A program made the translations under genes and the position numbers. A stretch of DNA of 64,000 bases. Origin: Pempheris klunzingeri (lineage: Eukaryota > Chordata > Actinopteri > Acropomatiformes > Pempheridae). The stretch is taken from positions 27,956,167-28,020,166 of the forward strand of contig NC_092018.1 in NCBI RefSeq assembly GCF_042242105.1. The letters are read 5' to 3'. Of this stretch, positions 39,380 to 50,596 are shown piece after piece; the first letter of the stretch is position 1, and each line of letters starts with the position of its first letter. Below the pieces are notes generated by a model, which ran no database searches, was not told the origin of the DNA, and saw only the letters and a list, made by a program, of their open reading frames with translations.

Positions 39380-41963
39380 TTTAAGGATTGCTTACTACCC
39401 ATCAGCACAAGTGGAGAGGGGGGAGGAGAGCAGATGGCAAAGAACTCACCATTTCCTTGTGGTTTGGATAGTAAACCTGTTCAATCAGTGGGAACTCCTC
39501 TGGGCCCAGTTGCTTAAAGAGTCTAGACATCTGAGCAAACTAAGACAGAAATGTATATTTAGGATGGAAGAAGTACGTTTTATATGTCTATTATTCAACG
39601 TGTAACGTGGTTTCAAATTTGCAAATGAATTAAGGAGAATAATACTTACCACCCATGGTTTGTCGCAGAAATTGTAGACAGAGTGCAAAGAGTTCACACT
39701 TGGCAGTCCAGCATACTGCAGTCCAATCACCATGTTTCGGTGGTCTCCGTTCTTGTCCATGCTGAAGGCATGCTGTCTGATCAGCACAAAGTCTGGCTTA
39801 AAGGATCTGGGACGGAGGACATTAGCAAAATATTAAACTGCCGCGCAAGACAAACTGAGCAGTTATTAGGTTCTTCCATTCAGGGGACAGTGGAATTTAG
39901 AAGAGTTCTTACTTGGTGACCTTGTGCCCATTCCTGATCGCATCCATGTCCACATTATAGGTGCCTGCAGAATTGGCCACCAGGTTGATTTCAGAGAACT
40001 CTGCCTATGAGCACAATGGCAAAGCAAATCCCTGACGAACACCATATAAAACACTGTGATCACAGCAGGAGGGCAGCGGATGACTACCTGTTCTACATGA
40101 GCCGTGCTGTGAACAGGCTACAATTATAAGATGGCAGACTTTATCTGAAGTGCGTTCTTCCTGTTAAGGGGCCACAGGGGAAATAATGGAAACGCAAGCG
40201 CAACATGAAGAACATGGACAGAAATAGGAAGGAAGGAAAATGCCTCAGGCAGAGAAAAAGACTTGAAAACTTTTAGAATCTTCCCAGAGTGCTGTGGGGT
40301 GGATTACAGCATGCTGTAAATAGCCACTGACACATGCTGTATCAACACATATTCTCATAAGGCTGCACATTCACTAATTTACCAAAATGATTACTGCTCA
40401 GAAACAACCGATTCACTTATTAAATTTTGCATTAGTCAGAACAGCTTTGTGGAAGCATCTGCTAAACAAAACATGTTTCTTCTAATCAGATGTCAAGGGA
40501 CTGAACTAACGCTGCACTCCCCTCTCCTGTCAATATGTACTCATTATTGAACTGGACCCTGGGACATTTGTCATTCTAAGGACTCTCAGTAAACACAATG
40601 ATAGCTCCCATTGCGCTGGATGACTCATCTGTTATTTATCGAGGAAAACCGTGAAGTATCACGCATATTGTTGATCGGTGCACCTACAATGTATGTGGGC
40701 AAATGGGTTAACAACTGTAACAAACAATAACAAGATGACTCACCAAGGGGCTTGGAGTTGACACTGCCTCCAAAAAATAAAGATATGAAACTAAAAGAGT
40801 ATCAAAGCAAAGACAAAGGATGCACAATGTGGGCCGGGGGAACATTTTCCATGGATAATTGATAGCTGCTTATGCTTTTGAAAATAAATAATTACCAGCA
40901 ATGAATACAGTCAATGCCAGGGAACAATACAGCATTTCAGGCCTCGCCATAACAGATCAGAGACAGGACCAGCAAAGCTGAGCTGGTGTCCTTGAAGTAG
41001 TCTGGTCTTTATTTTAGCTTCCTGACCTGGTGGAAAGTAAAGGTGAAGACCAACACAGAATAAAGCAAGCAGGCGCAAACCTACCTGCTCGACCTTGATG
41101 TCATATTCGCCGTGGACCTTTCTTCCTCTGAAGACCTTCGCCCTGCGTGTGCGAAATGAGGATGTGAATCCATTTGCCGGTTGTATCCAGACACAAAGTG
41201 CAAATTTCTCCTGTGAATTGACAGCTGACATTTCCTCCAGCATTCACAGAACATTTCAAAACTCTCAGGCCAATGAAAGTGTGATGTCAAATTCATCGAG
41301 CGCGCTGACACCAATGGAACAAAAAATGCTTTTTTGCCCATAAATACTGTTAATACTGTAACTGCTGGCAACCCAGGAGGTTTAAGCTCCTCTTGCCCTC
41401 TTAAAGGAACCATAAACACAAAGTAAAGGTAAATGTATTGTTATTTAAACCTACTTGGTGCATGAGGAGATATGAAGTGGACATACTGTAAGGACATAAA
41501 TACTGGCCGTCCTGTATGAAGTTTATATGCATCCTCATCTCCTGCCTGTTAGACTTCATGGTTGTGACAGGGTGGGAGAACCACCAGGCCTCTGTGCTGT
41601 GGGATGGGAGGGTTTGGATGTGATGAAGCACCGATCTGCCTAATTCATTATCACCTCCGGTGTCATTTGAGGCCTAGGATGCAGTGTTTCATCACCTTTG
41701 ACGCAAAGCCCTGATAAGCATGCATTATGTGCACTGGCGAAGAGGCTGTGCTAACCTGGTGTGCATGTATTTTTCTGGCGCACAATTTGCCCCCCTCCCC
41801 CAGAAAACCTGCAGCATCATCATACCCAGAGCACTGGCATCATTTTAATCATTTTCATGACAGATTGCAGGGTGACTTCGACTCAAGCAACAGCTGATCG
41901 TCAAATGAAAATGGCTTCTCTGCCTTCAGTGTGCTGCGCCTCTGCCGTGGATGGCACTATCAG

Positions 41964-41999
<36 letters not shown>

Positions 42000-42513
42000 T
42001 CTGCAAGGTGCTTCTGGTCTCAGCAAGACGCCAACGGGCTGTTACACGTGATGCATCTCACATCACCCGGTGAATCATATGACCTTCTAGATGTTAGGCC
42101 ACTGCAACCCACGGTCTGGCACACTTTTCTGTCTAGACGAGGCGCCGCGTTGGCGATGCGCACCGCTCTTACCAGTCGGTCTGCTGGTCATCGATGACCA
42201 GGAGGATCTTGGCGCTGCTGGAGACTCCTGCCCGGTCCGCTGCCTCTGATAAGGTCGCGGCCGCGGCAGCCGTGGTCTGTTTGACAGCATTGGATATGGA
42301 CGAGAAGAAGCCTCCACCTCCTCCTCCTCCACCTCCACCTGCACCTGCACCTGCAGGCTGCGGCTGGCTGGTGGACTGGCGCCTCTCCGACGGTCCTGGC
42401 GACACTGCGGGGCTTTGCTGCGGCGGGTCCGGGCGTTGGAGATCAGTCATGTAGCCATTGGGCAGGTTGGACATGAAATTGCTGTCCGAGAGGCGTCGAC
42501 GCAGGTAGTTCAT
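33569..42513 (-). CDS. syn1: Synapsin I, complete, a-type isoform
   Basis: Thirteen coding exons: 42173-42513, 41085-41142, 39913-40004, 39650-39806, 39450-39539, 38854-38916, 38608-38750, 38428-38502, 38235-38337, 37995-38144, 37290-37359, 36622-37153 and 33569-33704. The phases agree throughout and give 669 residues. Domain A starts [13 protein letters not shown], with phosphosite Ser9 (RRRLS) kept. Domain B has a poly-Gly run before [13 protein letters not shown]. Domain C (from about residue 110 to 390) is the ATP-grasp-like vesicle and actin-binding core, with the GHAHSGMGK loop at about 259-267. Domain D (about 400-615) is Pro/Gln/Gly-rich, with two RQQS motifs (Ser531, Ser564) placed like CaMKII sites 2 and 3, and TTQQPRP as in mammalian SYN1. 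Domain E is the last 45 residues, ending [10 protein letters not shown]-plus-E architecture favours syn1 over syn2/syn3. The protein tethers synaptic vesicles at presynaptic terminals. The gene is compact except for the 2.9 kb last intron, which carries a Tc1 element. Confidence 0.96.
34100..35469 (+). mobile_element. Tc1/mariner element, defective, in syn1 last intron
   Basis: Long inverted repeats flank a broken transposase. The right repeat (about 35253-35469) ends in cccactgta, the inverse of the tacagtggg terminus typical of fish Tc1 elements. The left repeat (about 34100-34253) matches it from ttacag...aaaatggattaaattc inward. It lacks the outermost 50-60 bases and about 20 internal bases. 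The element lies antisense to syn1. With one terminus missing it should not be mobile in cis. Confidence 0.93.
34434..35210 (+). pseudogene. Tc1 transposase, internally deleted and frameshifted
   Basis: The 258-codon frame starts [15 protein letters not shown] and has a paired/HTH DNA-binding half (residues about 1-115) and part of a DDE catalytic domain. The first Asp ([10 protein letters not shown]) and the LNPIEHLW segment of the last acidic residue are present. Between VKHGGGSI and LEWPSQS about 60-70 residues usual in the family are missing in frame, including the second catalytic Asp. Near the end (after EEWGK) the frame shifts relative to the family, so the last 15-20 residues are non-homologous. 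The family length is about 340 residues. It is not expected to be active. Confidence 0.92.
37604..37825 (+). mobile_element. LINE reverse-transcriptase fragment in syn1 intron 10
   Basis: The frame over about 37640-37820 reads like the palm region of a fish non-LTR reverse transcriptase: a RSVLGSLLI stretch (from the usual PQGSVLGPLLF) and then [15 protein letters not shown], with the YxDD catalytic motif. It is only about 70 codons, lacks the PQG portion and is antisense to syn1. It is a short decayed remnant; the family (L2/Rex-like) is not certain. Confidence 0.75.
39337..39378. repeat. (GT)n microsatellite in syn1 intron 5
   Basis: A pure GT run of about 42 bases, about 70 bases from the exon 5 donor (39450/39449), in the intron between syn1 exons 5 and 6. 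Confidence 0.93.
41966..41996. repeat. (CA)n microsatellite in syn1 intron 1
   Basis: A pure CA run of about 31 bases on the plus strand, about 175 bases from the exon 1 donor at 42173. Confidence 0.93.
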
Positions 42514-42653
42514 GGTGGGGGCTTAGTGAAGCGACGGGAAGAGGTGCCCAGATATCCTCCAAGTGGATGCGACTTACAACTTGGTGTTCAGCAAGAAAAG
42601 GGAATGACTAGGCTACTTTTCCATGTGAGAGAACGGGGATCAGTGTTACCTAA

Positions 42654-42669
42654 GGGGGGGGGGGGGGGG
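42654..42669. repeat. G16 homopolymer upstream of the syn1 start codon
   Basis: Sixteen consecutive G on the plus strand (C in syn1 sense), 141 bases upstream of the syn1 ATG at 42513. It lies in the 5' UTR or core promoter, depending on the unknown transcription start. Confidence 0.9.
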
Positions 42670-45600
42670 AGCCTTGTGTTATCGATCAGGAGCAGATTTT
42701 TAATATCTGCCTACAGTAGTGAGGAATCGTGACCGAGTAGCTGAAGGAATGATCTGAGGGAAAGCAAACCATCACACAGGCTTTTGGTTAATGCTTAAAA
42801 ATGAGGATGCAAAGCTCAAATGAAATGAATCTTTTCCACATTTCTATCTGATTTACACCCCTGCACATCAAAGCAGCACTAATCCGTAGTAAGAGTCACA
42901 ACAAGGCATGAAGGAGCCTACCTGGGAGTGGAGCCGAAACTGATCCGCCCCGAGGATGAGCTGCTGATGCTTTATTGTTATTAGTATTGTCTCTCCCAGG
43001 AAAGCATGTAGGTGATGGTCATGTCCTCTGTGCAGGCGGGCAGGCCGTGCTCCGGGTTTGAATCTGTGAAAGTAAAGCTACAGCCCCCTCCTCCGTTCTC
43101 CCTGTCCTTCCCCTCAAGCCCCAGTTTTCTCCTCCGCCTGCCCTGCGTCACTCCCAGTCATCCAGAGGGACAAGAGCCTGCGAGGCTGGGCCACGGTCAA
43201 GCTGCCCGGTGTGGCAATACCACACTTCCGGGTGCTGTTTTCAAGATAAAAGCACGTTAAATAGGATGGTGGCTAGGTTAATAAGGATTCTTATAGGTTT
43301 ACTTTTTATTGCTTCATCTTATTTTGCATTTTTGTGGACAAGACTTTACAAATGAAAAACTGTGATAATATGTTATGACATTGCATAACACATGTATATC
43401 TTCTCACTAAGGGGAGCACATGTGCATTAGAAATCACACAATGACAGGGGGGGGAAATAAAAGAAAAACGAATGGTGTGACTAATACAGAAAAAAGCCAG
43501 CAGTCCACAGTCCTCCTTTTAACCTCCTGTGATCCTAATTAGAAGTTACCCCACACTTTACCCCCCTCCCATCCCTCCTGAGCGTTTCCCCTCTCTTTGT
43601 TGAACTCATTCCCCTCCATTAGATACAGGTGATACAGAAATGACCATATTGTGTGTTTCTAGAAATCCCAATTTTTAGACGTTATTCTTCTAAGAAGACA
43701 ATTCACCTTTAATTTAACACTAATTCTAAAACATTTTACATCCAAATAGGAAATTTGGATTAGGGAAGATTAGGGAATCAAAGAGCTTTTTTTAAATCAT
43801 CATAACCATTTGATTCTGTAACGTTATGTGGTTCTCTGCCCTCCATCCTTTGCTGTTCATACATGTAAAGCTATTTGCCAGTAGTTCACTTGCACTCCAT
43901 CTGTTGCCTGTTTTATGTCACTGCAAATTGAATATCTGAGTCTTGGCCATACCAGCTGTACAAAACAAGCAACTGGAAATGTCTCCTTTGGCTTTGATGG
44001 ACATTGGTGATTTTACCTGATTCATCAATTTAAATGAAAAATAATAAACATATCATTTGCATGAAAATAATTCCTGGCTGTAGCCCTGAATATTTAAAGG
44101 AGTGGCAGCCACATTTCTGTTGAAGGGAAGGTTACTGGACTTCCGGTGTGGCTGAGCCTGTGTTTGTGTGACTTGACGCAGCAGTGCTGGGATATGATGG
44201 TGGTGCTGATGAGAGCAGGGTGACAGGGGCGTCGCTCAGTGCCAGACATGAGCGTGCTGCTGACTCTGCGGGCTGCTGCATGGGTGTTGATGTTACATTG
44301 CAACTTGATGTGTGCAATAAAACGGCAGAGGCACGTAGTTTGGCCGTTAGGGCGCTGACACAGGGTGTTACTTTTTCATTTTCAGCGGAGTCAATACAGA
44401 TTGCGCCATCTGTTGACGACACTTGGAGCCAGAGATCGACGCAGACCCCCGGGGGGGGTCTCAGGTCTCTGCTGTGGAAACTGCACAGTGCGGAGAGACT
44501 GAACCGTGTTTGCAGTGGACACAGGTGCTCTTTTCCTACCTGCATCAGGAGAATAATGACAAAACAGCACAAATGAATGAAATAAAATGCAGATTTAAAC
44601 GCTGGCATTCAGCAGTTTGCTTTTGGCAGGTGCTGTTTTCACCGTAGTTTTGGTTCCTAAAATTAACCAAACTGTAAGTGAAAACCTATAATAACGAAAG
44701 TAAATAATAAAACAAATAAGTTAGCTTAGTCTGATAATAAATGTATAGATTTTGCTGTTTGTCTCACTGTTGGCTGACATCCCTGTATCTACATCATTCA
44801 GCGTCCACACCCACGGTGCTTTATGGAGGAATTTATCATTCTTTATTCTACATAATCAGATCAGGTGTAAAATAAATTATTTGCACCCATGTGCAAGTAG
44901 ACACACTGGAACGTGTTAATGTCCTAATTTGTTTGCTCGTTAGTATAGTGGGATATTCAGGCTTCAAATGAGATGTATAATGACAAGAGCAGCAGGAAAC
45001 TCCACAAAGCACTGTGAGTGCTTGTATTTGTTCATTTACATGAACAGTATCATGATTGTTATCATTTTGATTTGTCTGATTAATTGCAGTGCAAACACTT
45101 CTACTACAAAGATTCACTGGAGGAATTCTGTTTTCTCTCATTCCATGATCTTATTAACAGCTGATATAGACAGAGGGAAGTACTATTTTAAACAAAATCA
45201 TTTGCAAAATACACCAATACAAAAAAATGTAATCAAATACTGTCGAACTGTATTGTGATAATCACTTCTCTCTTTCTAAGCATTAGGAATCAGTGAACAT
45301 TTTGTTAGTATAGTAAAACAGCAAACAAGACATCCAGGGAAGCATTTTCTCAGCTGTCTGAGGAACAGACAGGTGGATGAATAATGCCACAAAACAAGAA
45401 AAACTTGAGTGACTTTTAACCCCAGATTCCTTGGATTTTTAAATATTTACACTGCATGTGGAATCTGTCAGTGAGCAAACACATTTTGCAAAATGTAGTG
45501 AACAGCACTTTGCTTGTCTTGTTTTGTTTCTGTTTTGAAATGCGTGCACAGCAGCCTTGTGCAGGTTCTGAAGGCGTGCTGTTGGAGTGTTTGACTTAGG

Positions 45601-46162
45601 GGGGGCGCTGTTTAGCTTGAAATGAGCTCATCACAACACTCCTCGTGCACGTCCTCACAGTTAGGCCTTCATACGTGCAGCTCTTTCTCATTTCAGAAGA
45701 AATGTTCCTTATGACAGTAACCACCTGCAGTATTAACTGGATTAAAACAGGGTGATATATCAGCCAATACCAGGGCAGCATTTTTTTATTGATTCTCAAT
45801 GAACTAATGTGCAACCATATCAATCGTACACATATGATTTGCAAATGTAATATGTTCACATATCAGTTACCCTCTAAATGATTTTCCAGCAGCACCAGTG
45901 TCACACAGTATCTGAGTGAGTGGCCTCCAAGGATTTTCTACGTGTGGCCAAACTCCTCACTATGCCCGGGCGAGATTGTTCTCATGGCAGCAGCATTTTC
46001 AGGACTTAGGAGTCTTTGTCTGGCCATCAACAAAAGCCTTTGGATTACTGGTGAGGCAGGCTCACAGCACAGCTGCGTGCGTGTATGGGCAGGCCAGTGG
46101 AATGACTGGAGCTCCGGTGGGCTAAGAACTCGAAAAAATGCAGTTTGGTGAGATTGCAGATT

Positions 46163-46208
46163 AGGAGGGAGGGAGAGGGCGAGGGAGAGGGAGAGGGAGG
46201 GGAGTGGG
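46163..46208 (+). other. Purine G-run tract upstream of vgll4l
   Basis: Repeated ggga/gagggag units give seven or more runs of three or more G in 46 bases. It is a quadruplex or triplex candidate about 580 bases upstream of the vgll4l start codon. Confidence 0.6.
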
Positions 46209-46324
46209 ACAGGTGCTAGCTCCATGGAGGGAAACAAAGGGCACACCTCACTTTCTTCAGGGATCAGGGAGAAATGTAAAAAGTTGTGTGAAAAAAAAAG
46301 TGAGTTATAGCCAAAGAGCCATAC

Positions 46325-46325
<1 letters not shown>

Positions 46326-46373
<48 letters not shown>
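46326..46373. repeat. (GT)n microsatellite
   Basis: A pure GT run of about 48 bases, the longest in the window, about 410 bases upstream of the vgll4l ATG. Confidence 0.95.
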
Positions 46374-46376
<3 letters not shown>

Positions 46377-46782
46377 GCTGTTGCTGTTTTATGACATCTT
46401 GTCCTAAAGAAAGTGCTGAATAAAGCCAAAGTGTCTCTAGTCAGTGTGGATTCTGTGGTGCTATGACATTTAGCAACTCTGCTTTCTACCTCTGAGACAG
46501 CCCTACCTGTGAGCTCATTCTGCCTGCAGGACAATAACAACACAGAATGAACGGGGGCTCTGGATTGGTCCCGACAGCAGCCAATCTGAATGCACGGAAT
46601 GAGTCACAGGGAAGCCACTGCACCTATCTGCACTCACCTGATACTTTACCTGGCTGAGCTCAGAGGCAGCATCTCATTACCTTCCCAATACAATCCATAA
46701 CTGAGGCTCATTGTGTCCTGTAAGCTCCAGCACTTAAGGTGTTTCTCTGTATTTAGCTTCTCGCAGACAGACACACGGAGCC

Positions 46783-49700
46783 ATGGCTGTGGCTAATTTC
46801 CAATACATCACTCGGATGAGCAGTGGCTTCAAGGTCTACATTTTAGAGGGTAAGCTCGATTATGGCTCTTCTTTTGATGCCTCATGTTGCTCGAAGAGAG
46901 TGAACACTTCTACTTCTGTATTGTATTATAATAATACTGTCTGGTTTGTTTGTTTATCTCTTTAGATCTTGTGTCATGTCACAACCTGATGCAATACATG
47001 TGTTCTTTACAGTGACATTTACTTTTGCTCTTTGGATGATATTCATGTAAATAGAGATGTGTTGACAGTCACATGGAAAATATTCACCAACAAGAGATTT
47101 GTGAGATATGTTTAGTTTTTTTGTCATGAAGAAAAGATAAGTTTAAAACAAAAGGATCAGGAAATCTAGTAGATTTCAAACGGGAAATCTACTCCGAATA
47201 GAGAATAAAGAACTTTGGTTAATAGTAATACTGATAGTAATGCTGTCCTCAAGATGAACTAAGATTCTGTCACATGCGTTCTCCCACACAGCTAGGGTTC
47301 TTTGGACTATTCACAAATTCTTTCAAACACAGCAAAACAGGAGGTCAGGCAGCATATTCCCTCTGCTAAGAAATATCCATGCCTGAGGCAGTAGAAAATC
47401 AGCATAGGTGTGGTTATACCTGCCCCCCCCCTCCGCTTCCACAATGGCGCTCTGTGTGAAGGAGTAGCTCACAGGTGTTGGAGTGTTCAGCCAGTAAGAA
47501 ATGCGCATTGGAATGAACACTTGGGGTGCGAAGACACAGTGCACACAACTTGCATTGTTGCAGACGTATCACCTCGTTGTTTATTCAGCAAGGCAGTAGA
47601 TGTTGCTGTGACTTCTTTCAAAGAGCTGAATGATGAAATTTGAATACAGTCTAAGGAGCTCTGGATGACTCCCACTGCCCCATCAGTGTGGATATTCAAG
47701 TGTTAACCGAGCATACAGTCAAACAATAGGCCGCAGTCTAATTATGCTGCCATTACATTTCCAGACAATGCTTTGTGTTTTGACTGTATGTTTGATTGTT
47801 GGAGCAGCTTACTGACGTGAGACAGGAGCTCCAGCAGCAAATGGATTTAAAAGTAATACTCTTGTTGCGTTGATTTAAATTTACTAAGTGGTGTACCTGC
47901 CTTTAGAAAAAACACAGTAAACATATCATTATGTGGGTTTAACTTCCTGAGAACAAACAGTGCATTTCTTTTATTCAGCACACCAGTGACATCATCATCA
48001 TCATCTACTTGCTTGAACTCTCAAAGTTTCAAAAATCCAATGTCTATCTGTGTGTGTGTTCTCCCTGATGGCCCCCGATCACAGATTGGTGCCCTCAAAG
48101 ACAGAAAGCCATTAGAAGTGAGGCACCCCATCAATAACGAAACCTGTTGATCACGTCCTCTCCACTGTGTGACAGGGCTGATTGCCAACATTATGCTGAA
48201 AAACAACATTTACCGTTAGCATTGAATCAGCTGTGCAGTGTTGTAACCCTCACTAATCAGGTCGATCGAGTTCCACAAGTTAACGGAGTTTACAATTAAC
48301 GGTGTTTCCCACGAATGGCAGTCATGCAGGTCGAGGTCATGGATCAAAACAAACACACTGATCACAGAGTGACACACACTATTGTCAGTGTAGTGAAATC
48401 AGCATTGCAAGTATATGGTGATAAGTCTTGCCAAAATATGATCATACGATCATATGAGTCTATGGTATTGTATGTATGGTTGTAGTTTTGCAAGAGCCTA
48501 AAAATTCTAATTCTGCACTCTACTTTTGTTTTTTAGGTCAGCCCCACCTCAGGAGTGAAGACAGATACAGACATATCACGAATGACCGGGCTCGAGTCCC
48601 AACTGTGTATCCAATCAAACGCAAGCGCAGCCACGAGAGAGGCCTGACGTTGGAGGAGAGGTTGGTGAAACTGGTTTATTCCTGCTTCCCGTGATAATTC
48701 AAGATCAACGAAAATGCAAATTCTGTCAAACAGAATTGTGACATTCACGCAGATGAATACGTGTTTCAGGCGAGAGCGGGCACTGAGCAGAAGCAGCGGC
48801 AGAGCTGCCCAGAGAGCAGCACCGGCGCCGGCGGTGTTCAACAGGCCGCAGAGTCCCACATCTACCTGGAGTCCCACACCGAGCCCCACCAGCCCCCTGC
48901 CCCCCCATGTGTACTACACACCAATCATGGATGAACCCCTTGCCCTCATCAAGAAACCAAGAAAAGACCATGAAAGCACAGAGGAGAAGGCCAAACCCTC
49001 TTCTACCACCCAAATCCAGGTAACTCGCCAACAAACACTAAAGTGCTACATGCATCATCGACTTGTTCTACATGATTTTCTCAAAGATGGTGGATGTTTG
49101 GGCTCTTATAACCTGTAAAAAGGGTCAGCACAGTATGCCCCTTTGTAGTCTCAGTGTAGCTCCGGGCTACCCGCAGCAGTGGCACATCTCCCATCTGGAG
49201 TCAGAATGTATACATGCCTAAGCGTGTCCGAGCTATGCAATCCAGCCGGATTCAGGAAGAAAATGTGAGCAATGGATAGAGGAATGCCATCAACAAGACC
49301 AAACAGACTGCTCTCTCTGTGAACTGTATATGCCACCCCACTGGGGAGTGATTTGACTTTTGTGGGCAAACCCAACCAGTTTAATTGGTTTTCAAACCAT
49401 GTTGTTTCAATAACTGAACTTTGTACACTGTTTGGTTGTAACAGGATGCACGCAGTCAGGTCTTTTAAAGGTTTGTGGAATGAAGAGGAAGCACAAAGCA
49501 GGGATGCTGTGTTCTCCGTGCAGAATTACAGTAATTTTCCTTTAATTAATGACCTGTCTCTTTCTCTGTTATTTCTTTTTCAGATGCGTCCCTCTGTAAT
49601 CACCTGTGTGTCCTCATCGAGAAACCCCTCCTGCAGATCCGACATCAACAGCAGCACCTCATCAGGTCAGTCTCACACTCCTGTGGGTGAGCTCACCCAC

Positions 49701-50101
49701 CAGACGCTCACTCCCCAGTCGTCACACACGCATCATAATGCTGATATCCACTGACTCACTGAGGTGTGTGTTTGACGTATATCATCCTCCCTCTCCCAGT
49801 GATTTCCAAATGCAACTACGACCACGTGGTGGAGGAGCATTTCCAGAGGAGCCTGGGAGTGAACTACCAGACAGCTCGCTCCCAGCAGCTCTCCATCAGC
49901 GTGTCTGTCGACGACCACTTTGCCAAGGCTTTGGGAGACAAATGGCTGCAGATTAAATCCAAGTCTTCCTCCTGTTCTTCAACACCTCCCAGCAGCCCAA
50001 GTGTTACTCACTCCCCCACCTACAGCCACAGCCCAAATCAGTCCCGCAAAGAGTCCACCAGCAGCTCATCGTCAACTTCCAGCCACTGGTCCGGCAATTA
50101 A
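46783..50101 (+). CDS. vgll4l: Vestigial-like 4 family transcription cofactor
   Basis: Five coding exons: 46783-46849, 48537-48660, 48770-49019, 49584-49665 and 49800-50101. The borders and phases agree and give 274 residues. The start MAVANFQYITRMSSGFKVYILEG resembles the N-terminus I recall for fish vgll4-like proteins. RPSVITC (exon 4) is shared with VGLL4. The last exon has both Tondu motifs, VVEEHFQRSL (residues about 184-193) and VDDHFAKALGDKWLQIK (about 211-227), followed by a Ser-rich tail ending HWSGN. Two TDU motifs are diagnostic of the VGLL4 class, which binds TEAD factors and opposes YAP/TAZ. The exon 2 donor (AG|GTTGGT) is weak. The choice of vgll4l over another vgll4 paralogue is tentative. 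Confidence 0.92.
46850..48536 (+). other. vgll4l intron 1, no gene seen
   Basis: A 1.7 kb intron between donor GAGG|GTAAGC and acceptor TTTTAG. AT-rich sequence; no ORF or repeat family recognised. Confidence 0.65.
49020..49583 (+). other. vgll4l intron 3, no gene seen
   Basis: A 564-base intron with donor CAG|GTAACT and a strong pyrimidine-rich acceptor (tctttttcag). Nothing else was recognised. Confidence 0.7.
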
Positions 50102-50590
50102 AGCAGAAATGGCCCCTGATATGGGAAGAAACTGGACTTTTAATGTTTCACTGCGTGCAGCTCTGCTTGCTGAGCAATGGAAATGCCAACGCTTGTGTTT
50201 TGAGGGCGAGCTAACAGATGCAGGAGTGCCGTCACTTTGGACCACTGTGTGTCCAAGTCTCAGACACACTGATGGAGACAGATGTAGCGTTCAGTGGGAC
50301 GTCCTTGTTTGGCTACATGTCTATCCTCTGCTTGTCAATAGCATCTGAATACAATGAGATACTGTAGGCGGTGTTGTTGGATGGTTGAACAACCAGCCAA
50401 GTAATCCTTTACATTTCTCCAGTTTTGTGTCACTCTTTTAATGCAGCCTGGATGCCACAATTTCATTGTATTATATTTATATCCTGATACACTTGGGTTT
50501 CCTTACAGTCGAAATGACTAGCCTATCTGCTGTATGATATTGTGCTTATAAGCTGTACACAAAACAAAGACTTTTAAAAAGACTTTGAAA

Positions 50591-50596
50591 AATAAA
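50591..50596 (+). terminator. vgll4l polyadenylation signal
   Basis: An AATAAA at 50591-50596 lies about 490 bases after the stop and is followed by GT/T-rich sequence (tgtgttttttgtgtgtg), the usual downstream element. The mRNA probably ends near 50612. Confidence 0.75.

Larger units (their letters stand above)
42670..46700. other. Divergent intergenic region between syn1 and vgll4l
   Basis: About 4 kb shared upstream region of two head-to-head genes. It has a GC-rich stretch around 43.02-43.23 kb likely near the syn1 promoter, a purine-rich G-run tract at 46163-46208 and a (GT)n run at 46326-46373. The 44.13-44.61 kb part is open on both strands but shows no domain and is not called as a gene. 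Confidence 0.55.

Noticed and set aside
43215-43245. Possible RE1/NRSF site upstream of syn1 (minus-sense ACAGCACCCGGAA), and similar half-sites at about 44351 and 45603
   Set aside because: The mammalian SYN1 promoter has an RE1, but here only one half matches well in each case, with poor second halves or wrong spacing.
44132-44608. Overlapping open frames of 130-158 codons on both strands between syn1 and vgll4l
   Set aside because: No domain or splice context; frames open on both strands suggest GC-biased chance.
48533-49034. Minus-strand open frames over vgll4l exons 2-3
   Set aside because: They are antisense shadows of the real exons, which have consistent splice phases on the plus strand.
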